Made by a program: the position numbers and the translations under genes
Origin: Blautia sp. MSJ-9
Lineage (GTDB): Bacteria > Bacillota > Clostridia > Lachnospirales > Lachnospiraceae
Reading direction: 5' to 3'
Assembly: GCF_018919065.1 (NCBI RefSeq)
Contig: NZ_JAHLQG010000033.1
Location: 1 to 64,000 of the forward strand
DNA length: 64,000 nt
Shown: one piece after another, positions 52,484 through 61,205 of the stretch
How the letters are laid out: each line of letters starts with the position of its first letter
Numbering within the stretch: position 1 is the first letter of the stretch
The notes under the pieces: model-generated
What the model was told of the DNA's origin: nothing
What the model saw: only the letters and a program-made list of their open reading frames with translations
Databases searched by the model: none

Positions 52484-52876
52484 ATGAGAAAAAACAGTAT
52501 TAAGAATACACGGATCAATGGAGAAGTTCAGAAAGAACTCAGCACCATTATCCGCAACGAGATCAAGGACCCGCGTATTCATCCAATGACATCTGTCATG
52601 GCTGTAGAAGTGGCTCCTGATCTAAAAACATGTAAAGCATACATCAGTGTGCTGGGAGAGAAAGAAGCAAAAGAGGCAACCATCAAAGGTCTCAAGAGTG
52701 CAGAAGGCTACATCAGACGCCAGCTTGCACGCAACTTAAATCTGAGAAACACACCGGAGATCCGTTTCATTCTGGACGAATCTATTGAATACGGCGTAAA
52801 TATGTCCAAATTGATTGATGACGTTACAAAGAAAGACAACTCCCACAGACAGGCTGAGGAGCAGGAAGAGATTTGA
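52484..52876 (+). CDS. rbfA: Ribosome-binding factor A
   Basis: A 130-residue KH-like cold-shock and 30S maturation factor. The family core RINGEVQKELSTIIRNEIKD and the strand HPMTSVMAVEVAPDLKTCKA are intact, ending with the Arg-rich helix RRQLARNLNLRNTPEIRF. Its stop is 12 bp before nrnA. It belongs to the infB operon but is separated from infB by the repeat element. Confidence 0.94.
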   Translation: MRKNSIKNTRINGEVQKELSTIIRNEIKDPRIHPMTSVMAVEVAPDLKTCKAYISVLGEKEAKEATIKGLKSAEGYIRRQLARNLNLRNTPEIRFILDESIEYGVNMSKLIDDVTKKDNSHRQAEEQEEI

Positions 52877-52888
52877 GAGGGTGAATGC

Positions 52889-53851
52889 ATGAAGAATATT
52901 TCGGAAATACTGGAAGGAGTAAAAACAGTGGGAATCGGCGGACACATCCGTCCGGATGGTGACTGCGTTGGTTCCTGTATGGCATTGTATTTATATGTAA
53001 AAACCTATTATCCGGAAATTCAGGTAGATGTTTATCTGGATAATCCGAAACCTGTTTTCGGACATATTGACTGTATGGATGAGATCAAAACAGAGCTGGA
53101 CGGTGACAAAGAGTACGATCTTTTTGTTACCTGCGATGTAAGCGCCAGAGACAGACTTGCTCTTGCAGGTCCGTACTTCGACACTGCAAAAAAAACTGCC
53201 TGCATTGACCATCATATCAGCAATCCGGGATTTGCACAGACCAATCACATCAGGGGCGAAGTAAGCTCTGCATGTGAGGTGCTCTATGGACTGCTTGATC
53301 CTGAGAAAGTAACCCGCACGATCGCTGTACCGATCTATACAGGAATGGTTCATGATACAGGAGTATTTCAGTATTCCTCAACTTCACCGGAAACCATGCG
53401 TATCGCAGGTGAGCTGATGAAAACAGGATTCAATTTCAGCAAGATCATTGATGAGTCTTTTTATCAGAAAACTTATGTTCAGAATCAGGTTATGGGACGT
53501 GTTCTCGCAGAAAGTATCCTGCTTCTGGATGGCAAATGCATTATTGGATATCTTAAGAAAAAAGACATGGAATTCTACGGAGTAGAAGGCAAAGATCTGG
53601 ATGGCATTGTCAGCCAGCTTCGCCTTACAGAAGGCGTAGAAGTTGCTATGTTCCTGTATGAACTGGAAACACAGTCCTTTAAGGTTTCCCTCCGTTCCAA
53701 TGGCAAAGTCGATGTAAGCAAGATTGCGGTATATTTTGGCGGCGGCGGTCATATGAGAGCTGCAGGATGTGACCTGCAGGGATCTGTATATGATGTCATC
53801 AACAATGTGACAGAACAGATCTGCAAAGAGTTCCAGGAGTGCGAAGTCTGA
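52889..53851 (+). CDS. nrnA: DHH-family oligoribonuclease/pAp phosphatase (NrnA-like)
   Basis: A 320-residue DHH/DHHA1 phosphoesterase. The metal motifs are GHIRPDGDCVGS (about 15-26), VTCDVS (Asp near 77) and ACIDHHISNPG (DHH near 105); the DHHA1 domain ends in FGGGGHMRAAGC. It degrades short RNA oligomers and pAp in Firmicutes lacking Orn. Position between rbfA and truB is the usual one. The stop codon overlaps the truB ATG (TGATG). Confidence 0.92.
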   Translation: MKNISEILEGVKTVGIGGHIRPDGDCVGSCMALYLYVKTYYPEIQVDVYLDNPKPVFGHIDCMDEIKTELDGDKEYDLFVTCDVSARDRLALAGPYFDTAKKTACIDHHISNPGFAQTNHIRGEVSSACEVLYGLLDPEKVTRTIAVPIYTGMVHDTGVFQYSSTSPETMRIAGELMKTGFNFSKIIDESFYQKTYVQNQVMGRVLAESILLLDGKCIIGYLKKKDMEFYGVEGKDLDGIVSQLRLTEGVEVAMFLYELETQSFKVSLRSNGKVDVSKIAVYFGGGGHMRAAGCDLQGSVYDVINNVTEQICKEFQECEV

Positions 53852-54735
53852 TGGATGGAGTAATTGTAATCCGCAAGGAAAAAGGTTTTACTTCTCATGA
53901 TGTAGTAGCAAAGCTACGCGGCATTCTTCATATGAAGAAGATCGGACATACCGGAACTCTGGATCCGGACGCAGAGGGCGTACTCCCGGTGGCTCTGGGA
54001 AAAGCAACCCGTCTGGTGGATATGATCACGGATAAAGAGAAAACATACGAAGCAGTGATGCACCTGGGTGTTGTCACAGACACACAGGATATGAGCGGAA
54101 CTGTACTTTCGCAGGCAGAAGAACTTCATGTCACAGAAGAGGAACTGAGAGCTGCAATAGAGTCTTTCGTAGGAGATTACATGCAGATTCCTCCGATGTA
54201 TTCCGCACTGAAAGTCAACGGAAAAAAACTCTATGAACTTGCCAGAGAAGGCAAGACCGTAGAGCGCAAACCAAGACCTGTACATTTCTATGAAATAGAG
54301 ATTCTTGAGATTGCGCTGCCTCTTGTACGTTTCCGCGTGACCTGCAGCAAGGGAACCTATATCCGTACTTTGTGCCATGATATCGGAGAAAAACTTGGAT
54401 GCGGAGCAGCAATGGAAACTCTTCTGCGCACAAAAGTAGGCAGATTTACATTGGATGATGCCATTACTCTGGCACAGACAGAAGAAGCAGTGCAGAACGG
54501 TGAGATAGAAAGTAAGGTTCTCGGTATCGAGGAAATTCTTGCAGAATATCCGCGTGTATGCTGCACAAAAGAAGGCGACAGACTTCTGGCTAATGGAAAT
54601 CCTCTTGTACAGGCACTGGTTGATGCAGAGGAGAAAGATGGATGGATTCGGATGTGCAACAGTGAAGGAATTTTTGCCGGAGTTTATCAGTGGGATGAAA
54701 AGAGAGACAGATATTTTCCTGTAAAAATGTTCTGA
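53851..54735 (+). CDS. truB: tRNA pseudouridine(55) synthase
   Basis: A 294-residue TruB, making pseudouridine 55 in the T-loop. The catalytic aspartate is Asp38 in GHTGTLDPDAEGVLPVA; KVNGKKLYELAREGKTVER and the CSKGTYIRTLCHDIG motif follow. ATG at 53851 is chosen because it is coupled to the nrnA stop and AGGAG lies 11 nt upstream; a longer frame is unlikely. A C-terminal PUA-like part is present. Confidence 0.94.
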   Translation: MDGVIVIRKEKGFTSHDVVAKLRGILHMKKIGHTGTLDPDAEGVLPVALGKATRLVDMITDKEKTYEAVMHLGVVTDTQDMSGTVLSQAEELHVTEEELRAAIESFVGDYMQIPPMYSALKVNGKKLYELAREGKTVERKPRPVHFYEIEILEIALPLVRFRVTCSKGTYIRTLCHDIGEKLGCGAAMETLLRTKVGRFTLDDAITLAQTEEAVQNGEIESKVLGIEEILAEYPRVCCTKEGDRLLANGNPLVQALVDAEEKDGWIRMCNSEGIFAGVYQWDEKRDRYFPVKMF

Positions 54736-54848
54736 CCTGATTTATGATCCGGTTATAGATAAAAGCAGATGATTTATCTGTCTGATGAAAGAATAAGATT
54801 GCTTGTTTTTTGCAATAGAAGAACAGTAATGTGGCTATAGGAGACACG

Positions 54849-55748
54849 ATGGAATATTTAAGGATTGAGAATGATTTTCCCAGAATTTCACACAGTGCGG
54901 TAACACTTGGGAAGTTTGACGGCATACACCGCGGACATCAGAAACTGGTCGAGAAAATTATTGAGCAGAAACAGGAAGGTGCACAGGCGGTTGTACTTGC
55001 ACTTGGAACTGCCTCAAGAACAATCCTCACAAAGGAAGAGAGATGCCGTGTTCTGGAAGAAATGGGAGTGGATGTGCTGTTAGAGTGCCCGCTCACAGAG
55101 AAAATACGGCACATGAAAGCAGAGAATTTTATAAAAGAAATATTGATAGGGGACCTGCAGGTCTCCTATGTGGCGGTTGGAGAGGATTTCCGCTTTGGCT
55201 ATGAGCGGAAAGGAACTCCTGCCATGCTGAAAGAGTTTGGAAAGAGATATGGATTTCATACGGAAGTCCTGCCAAAAGAAATGGATGGACGCCGCAAGAT
55301 CAGCAGCACATTTGTCAGAGAAGAACTGAACAGAGGAAACATGGAGAAATTCCATTACCTTATGGGAACAGACTTCTCAGTGGAAGGAATTGTCGAACAC
55401 GGACGTGGAATGGGACACAAATATCTGCTCCCGACTACAAACCTGATCCCTCCGGTAGAGAAACTGATGCCGCCAAACGGTGTTTACATTACCGTTTCCC
55501 ATTTCAAAGACAAAAGCTACCAGGGAATTACCAACGTAGGGCATAAGCCTACAGTCGGCGGCGAGAAATTTATCGGTGTGGAGACATACCTTTTTGATTG
55601 CGACGAGAATCTGTATGGAGAATACTGCAAAGTAGATTTCAAAAAATTCCTCAGACCGGAGCAGAAGTTCTCTTCGCTGGAAGCACTGAAAGCACAGCTG
55701 GAGAGAGATGCGGATAAGGGAAAGGAATATTTTCAGCAGATTAAATAG
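54849..55748 (+). CDS. ribF: Bifunctional riboflavin kinase/FAD synthetase
   Basis: A 299-residue RibF, which phosphorylates riboflavin to FMN and adenylates it to FAD. The N-terminal nucleotidyltransferase has VTLGKFDGIHRGHQKLV and the ISSTFVREEL motif; the kinase half has GRGMGHKYLLPTTNL (the more usual form is GRxxGFPTANL) and ITNVGHKPTVGG. ATG at 54849 has AGGAG 6 nt upstream. It sits between truB and rpsO as in most Firmicutes. Confidence 0.93.
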   Translation: MEYLRIENDFPRISHSAVTLGKFDGIHRGHQKLVEKIIEQKQEGAQAVVLALGTASRTILTKEERCRVLEEMGVDVLLECPLTEKIRHMKAENFIKEILIGDLQVSYVAVGEDFRFGYERKGTPAMLKEFGKRYGFHTEVLPKEMDGRRKISSTFVREELNRGNMEKFHYLMGTDFSVEGIVEHGRGMGHKYLLPTTNLIPPVEKLMPPNGVYITVSHFKDKSYQGITNVGHKPTVGGEKFIGVETYLFDCDENLYGEYCKVDFKKFLRPEQKFSSLEALKAQLERDADKGKEYFQQIK

Positions 55749-55790
55749 TTTGCGCTATTTAATTTTGTTGGAAGTTTGTAAAAAAAGAGG

Positions 55791-55819
55791 TTTACACGCC
55801 AAGGGCAATGTGCTATACT
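55791..55819 (+). promoter_or_regulatory. SigA promoter of rpsO
   Basis: TTTACA, 17 nt, TATACT. The transcript would carry a leader of about 100 nt with stem-forming segments (gacc...ggtc near 55860-55890), a plausible S15 autoregulatory leader. Confidence 0.75.
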
Positions 55820-55924
55820 AACCAAGATGAATTTAGCCCATGTTCAGGGACAGGACACTCCGACCATCTCTTAATATGTGGCGGTCAATCAACAATAATT
55901 ATAAGAATATAGGAGGAAATCACA

Positions 55925-56191
55925 ATGATTTCAAAAGAAAAGAAAGCAGCAATCATGAAAGAATATGCAAGAACTGAAGGAGATACAGGATCACCGGAAG
56001 TACAGGTAGCAGTTCTTACAGCAAGAATTCAGGAACTTACAGAGCATTTACAGAGCAACCATAAAGATCATCACTCCAGACGTGGTCTTCTGAAAATGGT
56101 AGGTCAGAGACGTGGACTGTTAGCTTACCTGAAGAAAACAGACATCGAAAGATACCGTGCACTGATTGAAAAATTAGGCTTAAGAAAATAA
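55925..56191 (+). CDS. rpsO: 30S ribosomal protein S15
   Basis: An 88-residue S15, a primary 16S rRNA binder. The family core [36 protein letters not shown] and the C-terminal [13 protein letters not shown] are all intact. aggagg lies upstream of the ATG. A strong terminator follows, so rpsO and pnp are separate transcripts or linked only by read-through. Confidence 0.97.
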   Translation: MISKEKKAAIMKEYARTEGDTGSPEVQVAVLTARIQELTEHLQSNHKDHHSRRGLLKMVGQRRGLLAYLKKTDIERYRALIEKLGLRK

Positions 56192-56210
56192 TAGCCTTTT
56201 AGTATGCGGA

Positions 56211-56243
56211 AGGGGGCGGATTTCCATCCGCCTCCCTTTTTAT
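56211..56243 (+). terminator. Terminator of rpsO
   Basis: GC-rich stem gggggcggat/atccgcctccc with a 4-nt loop and a T5 run. Confidence 0.9.
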
Positions 56244-56299
56244 GTAAGTTAAATTGTTGTTCTGGATGTGCCTGCATATTCAGAAACTGCGCAATGTGA

Positions 56300-56419
56300 C
56301 AGGAGTTATTTCCGAGACTACTGAAAAGATTATTTTAGAATTAGATAACTGGAGAAGCAGAATGCGGATCAGACATGTTTTATCTGAAAAGTAGTTTTTT
56401 CAGTTGTTTCGGACTCCTG
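56300..56419 (+). promoter_or_regulatory. Long leader hairpin of pnp
   Basis: A left arm at 56300-56327 and a right arm at 56397-56419 pair over 23 bases (caggagt and ccgagactactgaaaa on the left, with a 5-nt bulge and two mismatches). A small inner hairpin (tcaga/tctga) lies in the loop. It resembles in position the E. coli pnp leader stem cut by RNase III. The rest of the 326-bp rpsO-pnp gap holds no gene that I can see. Confidence 0.5.
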
Positions 56420-56517
56420 TTTTATAAGTAATGATTTCATGAAAAGCCCCAATGATAATGTGGGCAGTTTTGCAAAGTAATATAACAACTCAAATATGAA
56501 AAAAGGAGAATGAACGT

Positions 56518-58611
56518 ATGTACAAAAGTTATTCCATGGAATTAGCTGGAAGAACCTTAACGGTAGATATCAACCGTGTTGCGAAACAGGCAAACGGCGC
56601 TGCATTAATGCATTATGGCGATACTACAGTTTTATCTACAGCAACAGCATCTAAAGAGCCAAGAGAAGGAATCGATTTCTTCCCGTTAAGCGTTGAATAC
56701 GAAGAGAAAATGTATGCAGTAGGCAAAATCCCTGGAGGATTTAATAAGAGAGAGGGAAAAGCAAGCGAACATGCAATCCTTACTTCCCGTGTCATCGACA
56801 GACCGATGCGTCCTCTGTTCCCGAAGGATTACAGAAATGACGTAACATTAGTAAACATGGTTATGTCTGTTGATCCGGAATGCAATCCGGAGATCCCGGC
56901 TATGCTTGGTTCTTCTATCGCAACCTGCATTTCCGATATCCCGTTCGACGGTCCATGTGCAACTACACAGGTAGGTCTTATTAATGGTGAGTATATCATT
57001 AACCCGACTATGGCACAGAAAGATGTTTCTGATCTTCAGCTTACAGTAGCTTCTACAAGAGAGAAAGTAATCATGATCGAAGCCGGTGCAAAAGAAGTTC
57101 CGGAAGACAAGATGATCGAAGCTATCTACAAAGCTCACGAAGTAAACCAGGAAATCATCAAATTTATCGATAAGATCGTAGAAGAATGCGGCAAACCGAA
57201 ACACAGCTATGAATCATGCGCTGTTCCGGAAGAACTTTTCGCAGCAATGAAAGAGATCGTACCTCCGGAAGAAATGGAAGTTGCAGTATTCTCTGACGAT
57301 AAACAGACAAGAGAAGAGAACATCCGCCAGGTAACAGAGAAGCTGAAAGAAGCTTTTGCTGACAATGAAGAATGGCTTGCAGTTCTGGGCGAAGCTGTAT
57401 ATCAGTACCAGAAGAAGACCGTACGTAAGATGATCTTAAAAGACCACAAACGTCCGGATGGCCGTGCAATCACACAGATCCGTCCTCTGGCAGCAGAGAC
57501 AGATATCATCCCGAGAGTACATGGTTCTGCTATGTTCACACGTGGACAGACACAGATCTGTACCATCACAACTCTTGCTCCTCTCGCAGAAGCACAGAGA
57601 CTTGACGGACTTGATGAGTTCGAAACTACAAAGAGATATATGCATCATTATAACTTCCCGTCCTACTCTGTAGGTGAGACAAAACCATCCAGAGGACCGG
57701 GACGTCGTGAGATCGGACATGGTGCACTTGCTGAGAGAGCACTGGTTCCTGTACTTCCAAGCGAAGAGGAATTCCCATATGCGATCCGTACTGTATCTGA
57801 GACATTTGAATCCAACGGTTCTACTTCTCAGGCAAGTATCTGCGCATCTACTATGTCTCTGATGGCAGCAGGCGTACCGATCAAGAAACCGGTAGCTGGT
57901 ATTTCCTGCGGGCTGGTAACTGGCGAAACAGATGATGATTACATCGTTCTGACAGATATCCAGGGACTGGAAGACTTCTTCGGAGATATGGACTTCAAGG
58001 TAGCCGGAACACATGACGGTATCACAGCAATCCAGATGGATATCAAGATCCACGGACTGACAAGACCGATCGTAGAAGAAGCAATCAGACGTACAAAAGA
58101 AGCAAGAGAATACATCCTGACAGAAGTTATGGAGAAATGCATCGCAGCTCCACGTACAACTGTAGGCGAATATGCTCCGAAGATCATTCAGATCCAGATC
58201 GACCCTCAGAAGATCGGTGATGTTGTAGGCCAGAGAGGAAAGACTATCAACACAATCATCGAGCGTACAGGTGTTAAGATCGACATCACAGATGAAGGTG
58301 CTGTATCTATCTGCGGCGTAGACCAGAAGAGCATGGATGAGGCAGCTAATATGGTTAAGATCATTGCAACTGACTTCGAAGCAGGACAGATTTTCACAGG
58401 TAAAGTTGTCAGCATCAAAGAGTTTGGTGCATTCATCGAATTTGCACCTGGCAAAGAGGGAATGGTACACATTTCCAAAATCTGTAAAGAAAGAATCAAC
58501 CGTGTTGAAGATGTTCTCACACTTGGCGATAAAGTTAAGGTTGTATGCCTTGGCAAAGACAAGATGGGAAGAATCAGCTTCAGCATGAAGGACGTACCGG
58601 AAGAAGCGTAA
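56518..58611 (+). CDS. pnp: Polyribonucleotide nucleotidyltransferase (PNPase)
   Basis: A 697-residue phosphorolytic 3'-5' exoribonuclease. Two RNase PH domains (about 1-140 and 310-540) carry FNKREGKASEHAILTSRVID in the first and the catalytic HYNFPSYSVGETKPSRGPGR with MDFKVAGTHDGITAIQMD in the second. The KH domain (IGDVVGQRGKTINTII) is near 565 and S1 (FTGKVVSIKEFGAFIEFAPG) ends the protein. The ribosome binding site aaaaggag is good. nrdG follows 6 bp later. Confidence 0.97.
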   Translation: MYKSYSMELAGRTLTVDINRVAKQANGAALMHYGDTTVLSTATASKEPREGIDFFPLSVEYEEKMYAVGKIPGGFNKREGKASEHAILTSRVIDRPMRPLFPKDYRNDVTLVNMVMSVDPECNPEIPAMLGSSIATCISDIPFDGPCATTQVGLINGEYIINPTMAQKDVSDLQLTVASTREKVIMIEAGAKEVPEDKMIEAIYKAHEVNQEIIKFIDKIVEECGKPKHSYESCAVPEELFAAMKEIVPPEEMEVAVFSDDKQTREENIRQVTEKLKEAFADNEEWLAVLGEAVYQYQKKTVRKMILKDHKRPDGRAITQIRPLAAETDIIPRVHGSAMFTRGQTQICTITTLAPLAEAQRLDGLDEFETTKRYMHHYNFPSYSVGETKPSRGPGRREIGHGALAERALVPVLPSEEEFPYAIRTVSETFESNGSTSQASICASTMSLMAAGVPIKKPVAGISCGLVTGETDDDYIVLTDIQGLEDFFGDMDFKVAGTHDGITAIQMDIKIHGLTRPIVEEAIRRTKEAREYILTEVMEKCIAAPRTTVGEYAPKIIQIQIDPQKIGDVVGQRGKTINTIIERTGVKIDITDEGAVSICGVDQKSMDEAANMVKIIATDFEAGQIFTGKVVSIKEFGAFIEFAPGKEGMVHISKICKERINRVEDVLTLGDKVKVVCLGKDKMGRISFSMKDVPEEA

Positions 58612-58617
58612 AAAATT

Positions 58618-59106
58618 ATGAGATATCACAATATTACCAAGGACGATATGCTTAATGGCGACGGACTTCGCGTAGTGCTCTGGGTAGCTGGATGTAATCA
58701 CTGCTGTCCGGAGTGCCAGAATCCGGTCACCTGGGATCCAAACGGCGGACTGCCTTTTACTGAGGCGGAACGTGCAGAGATTTATGAGGAGCTGGACAAG
58801 GACTATGTGAGCGGAATCACATTTTCCGGCGGAGATCCACTGCACCCGGCAAATATCACTGAGGTAACAGCCTTTGCGAAGGAAATCAGAAAGAGATATC
58901 CGGGCAAGACCATCTGGCTTTATACAGGCTTCCGCTGGGAGGAAATCTGCAAGGAAGAGATCGTGCGTTATCTGGATGTCTGTGTAGACGGTGAATTTGA
59001 GGTGGACAAGAAAGAACTTTCCCTGAAATGGAAAGGTTCCAGCAATCAGAGAGTGATCGATGTTCCCAAAACTCTTCATGAAGGAAAAGTCGTATTGCAT
59101 AAATAA
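58618..59106 (+). CDS. nrdG: Anaerobic ribonucleotide reductase activating protein
   Basis: A 162-residue radical SAM enzyme. It binds a 4Fe-4S cluster through the CX3CX2C of AGCNHCCPECQNP and makes the glycyl radical in NrdD. The SAM-side motifs GITFSGGDPLHPANI and TIWLYTGF follow. It lies 6 bp after pnp but there is no nrdD in this window, so its substrate enzyme is encoded elsewhere. It supports an anaerobic lifestyle. A hairpin terminator comes next. Confidence 0.93.
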   Translation: MRYHNITKDDMLNGDGLRVVLWVAGCNHCCPECQNPVTWDPNGGLPFTEAERAEIYEELDKDYVSGITFSGGDPLHPANITEVTAFAKEIRKRYPGKTIWLYTGFRWEEICKEEIVRYLDVCVDGEFEVDKKELSLKWKGSSNQRVIDVPKTLHEGKVVLHK

Positions 59107-59113
59107 GAAATAT

Positions 59114-59159
59114 ACAGGCAGTTCAAGTATGCTCAGGTGTACCTGAACTGTCTGTTTTG
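59114..59159 (+). terminator. Terminator after nrdG
   Basis: acaggcagttca/tgaactgtctgt, 11 of 12 bases Watson-Crick with one G-U, followed by ttttg. Confidence 0.8.
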
Positions 59160-59174
59160 CTAAAGAGAGGAAAA

Positions 59175-59693
59175 ATGAAAATGAAACGAATCGCAAAATT
59201 CCATAAAGTAAGCAAAGAACGCTTCACAGCAGACTGGATCGATACTTTTGCACAGTCTCAGGAAGAAGCAGAGAAAGTATACGAATCCATCCGCCTGCCA
59301 AAGAGAGCAACAGCAGGAAGTGCCGGATATGACTTCTTCGCACCGGCAGAATTTACTCTGAAACCAGGAGAAACAGTAAAAATCCCAACAGGAATCCGTG
59401 TAGAAATGCAGCCGGAATGGGTGCTGAAATGCTATCCGAGAAGCGGACTGGGATTTAAATACCGCCTCCAGCTCAACAATACAGTCGGCATCATTGACAG
59501 CGATTATTTCTACTCAGACAACGAAGGACACATCTTTGCAAAGATTACAAACGATTCTAACGAAAATAAAACTCTGACCATTCCGGCAGACACAGGATTT
59601 ATGCAGGGAATTTTCGTAGAGTATGGAATCACAGTAGATGATGATGCTACAGAAATTCGTAATGGTGGATTCGGAAGCACTACTGCAAAATAA
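59175..59693 (+). CDS. dut: Trimeric dUTP diphosphatase-like protein
   Basis: A 172-residue dUTPase-family protein: motif 1 SAGYDFFA, motif 2 YPRSGLGFKY, motif 3 NTVGIIDSDYF, motif 4 QGIFVEYG and motif 5 RNGGFGSTTAK are all recognisable, with motif 5 slightly changed (GGFGSTT). dUTPase removes dUTP and makes dUMP. About 25 extra residues precede motif 1. ATG at 59175 sits close to gagagg; an ATG 6 bases later is equally possible. It lies alone between two terminators. Confidence 0.88.
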   Translation: MKMKRIAKFHKVSKERFTADWIDTFAQSQEEAEKVYESIRLPKRATAGSAGYDFFAPAEFTLKPGETVKIPTGIRVEMQPEWVLKCYPRSGLGFKYRLQLNNTVGIIDSDYFYSDNEGHIFAKITNDSNENKTLTIPADTGFMQGIFVEYGITVDDDATEIRNGGFGSTTAK

Positions 59694-59825
59694 TAAGAAA
59701 AAGAAAGATAACGTTCTGACAGAGGAGAATAACTGATAGACTGATAGCTGAGATTCTGGGATATGGAAACGGATCTAAGAGCATAATTCACAAAGTTTAT
59801 GAATGAAATCAGAATTAGAATGTCT

Positions 59826-59881
59826 AAAAAGTAGAACATAGAGAAGAAACGGAGATTTTCACTTTACGTTCTACTTTTTCT
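59826..59881 (+). terminator. Terminator after dut
   Basis: aaaaagtagaac and gttctacttttt pair perfectly over 12 bp; tail ctttg. It abuts the next promoter. Confidence 0.8.
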
Positions 59882-59891
59882 TTGCTATAAT
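59863..59891 (+). promoter_or_regulatory. SigA promoter of the FabV-type gene
   Basis: TTTACG, 17 nt, TATAAT. The -35 lies in the loop side of the dut terminator. Confidence 0.6.
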
Positions 59892-59911
59892 ATTTTGAGA
59901 ATCAAAATATT
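59889..59911. promoter_or_regulatory. Operator-like inverted repeat, FabT-type
   Basis: aatattttga-gaa-tcaaaatatt, perfect 10-bp arms with a 3-nt centre, overlapping the -10 and the start site. The core TTTGA-N3-TCAAA matches the known binding pattern of FabT, a MarR-family repressor of fatty acid synthesis. Confidence 0.6.
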
Positions 59912-59942
59912 TGCAATTCATATAATAATCAGGAGAAGAATT

Positions 59943-61127
59943 ATGATCATCGAACCAAAAGTAAGAGAATATATTTGTACAACTGCACATCCACAGGGAT
60001 GCGCAGAAAGTGTGCGCAATCAGGCAGATTATGCCTGTAAGCAGGGAACAGTAAACGGAACAAAAAAAGCACTGATCATCGGATGTTCTACAGGTTACGG
60101 TCTTGCATCACGCATCTGCGCTCTGGAGAACTGCGGTGCAGACACACTGGGAATCATGTTTGAACGCCAGGCAAACGGCAGAAGAACAGCAACACCGGGA
60201 TGGTACAATACAGCTGAATTCCATCGCCTGGCAGCAGAAAAAGGTGCTTATGCAAAAACTATCAACGGAGATGCTTTCTCCAGAGAAATCAAAGAGAAAG
60301 CTATTGAACTGATCAAAAAAGATCTGGGAAAAGTAGACCTGGTAGTCTACAGTCTGGCAGCACCGAGACGTACAGATGCTGAAGGTAAGACATGGTCCTC
60401 CTGTCTGAAGACTACAGGTGAAGCTTTCACAGAGAAGAGCCTTGATCTGCGAAATAATGAAATTACTGAGAAAACAGTAGGACCAGCTACTGAAGAAGAA
60501 GTTTTAAGCACAGTGAAAGTTATGGGAGGCGAAGACTGGGCAGACTGGATCGATGCACTGAAAGATGCTGATGTACTGACCGAGAATGCAGTAACTGTAG
60601 CATATTCCTATATCGGTCCGGAACTGACATATCCGATCTACTATCATGGAACCATCGGAACTGCCAAACAGCATTTACAGAAAACCATGTCTGAGATCAA
60701 CCAGACACATCCGGATGTCCGTGCGGTAATCTCGGTAAATAAAGGCCTCGTAACCCAGGCAAGCGCAGCAATCCCGGTCGTACCGCTATATTTTGCAATC
60801 CTTTATAAAGTAATGAAGAAAGCTGGAACCCACGAAAACTGTATCCAGCAGATTGCCAGACTCTTTACGCAAAAACTTTACACACCAACAGGCTTCCAGA
60901 CTGATCAAAATGGATTTATTCGTATGGATGACCACGAACTGACCCCAGAGATTCAGGAAGAAGTAAAGAAATGCTGGAAAGCAGTTACTACGGATACTGT
61001 AAATGAATACTGCGATATTGACGGCTACTGGGAAGATTTCTATCATATGTTTGGATTCCGATATGAAGATATCGACTATACTCAGGATGTGGATGCTGAT
61101 GTAGAAATTGATGGTATTGTAATGTGA
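59943..61127 (+). CDS. fabV: FabV/Ter-type trans-2-enoyl reductase
   Basis: A 394-residue NAD(H)-dependent short-chain-type reductase. The Rossmann loop is GCSTGYGLASRI near residue 48; the catalytic Tyr-x8-Lys is seen in YYHGTIGTAK; VVYSLAAPRR and FGFRYEDIDY are family markers. The two related roles are enoyl-ACP reductase (FabV, fatty acid synthesis) and trans-2-enoyl-CoA reductase (Ter, butyrate route); the FabT-like operator favours the former. ATG at 59943 has aggagaag upstream. Confidence 0.9.
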   Translation: MIIEPKVREYICTTAHPQGCAESVRNQADYACKQGTVNGTKKALIIGCSTGYGLASRICALENCGADTLGIMFERQANGRRTATPGWYNTAEFHRLAAEKGAYAKTINGDAFSREIKEKAIELIKKDLGKVDLVVYSLAAPRRTDAEGKTWSSCLKTTGEAFTEKSLDLRNNEITEKTVGPATEEEVLSTVKVMGGEDWADWIDALKDADVLTENAVTVAYSYIGPELTYPIYYHGTIGTAKQHLQKTMSEINQTHPDVRAVISVNKGLVTQASAAIPVVPLYFAILYKVMKKAGTHENCIQQIARLFTQKLYTPTGFQTDQNGFIRMDDHELTPEIQEEVKKCWKAVTTDTVNEYCDIDGYWEDFYHMFGFRYEDIDYTQDVDADVEIDGIVM

Positions 61128-61137
61128 TAAAAAAATC

Positions 61138-61200
61138 CTCTCTTAACAAACAAGTGCGGTTAATAGCCACACATAGAAGTTAAGAGAGAATTTTTTATTT
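61138..61200. terminator. Bidirectional terminator between fabV and the DUF6062 gene
   Basis: ctctcttaac/gttaagagag, 10-bp perfect arms, with T6 on the plus strand and T-run on the minus strand. Confidence 0.8.
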
Positions 61201-61205
61201 CTGAT

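Noticed and set aside
55749-55924. Riboswitch before rpsO
   Set aside because: The leader has stems but no motif of a known metabolite riboswitch; an S15 leader is only possible.
57436-59196. Long open frame (586 codons) antisense to pnp and nrdG
   Set aside because: Pure shadow of highly biased codons: no ribosome binding site, Cys/Ser-rich nonsense composition, and both sense genes are certain.
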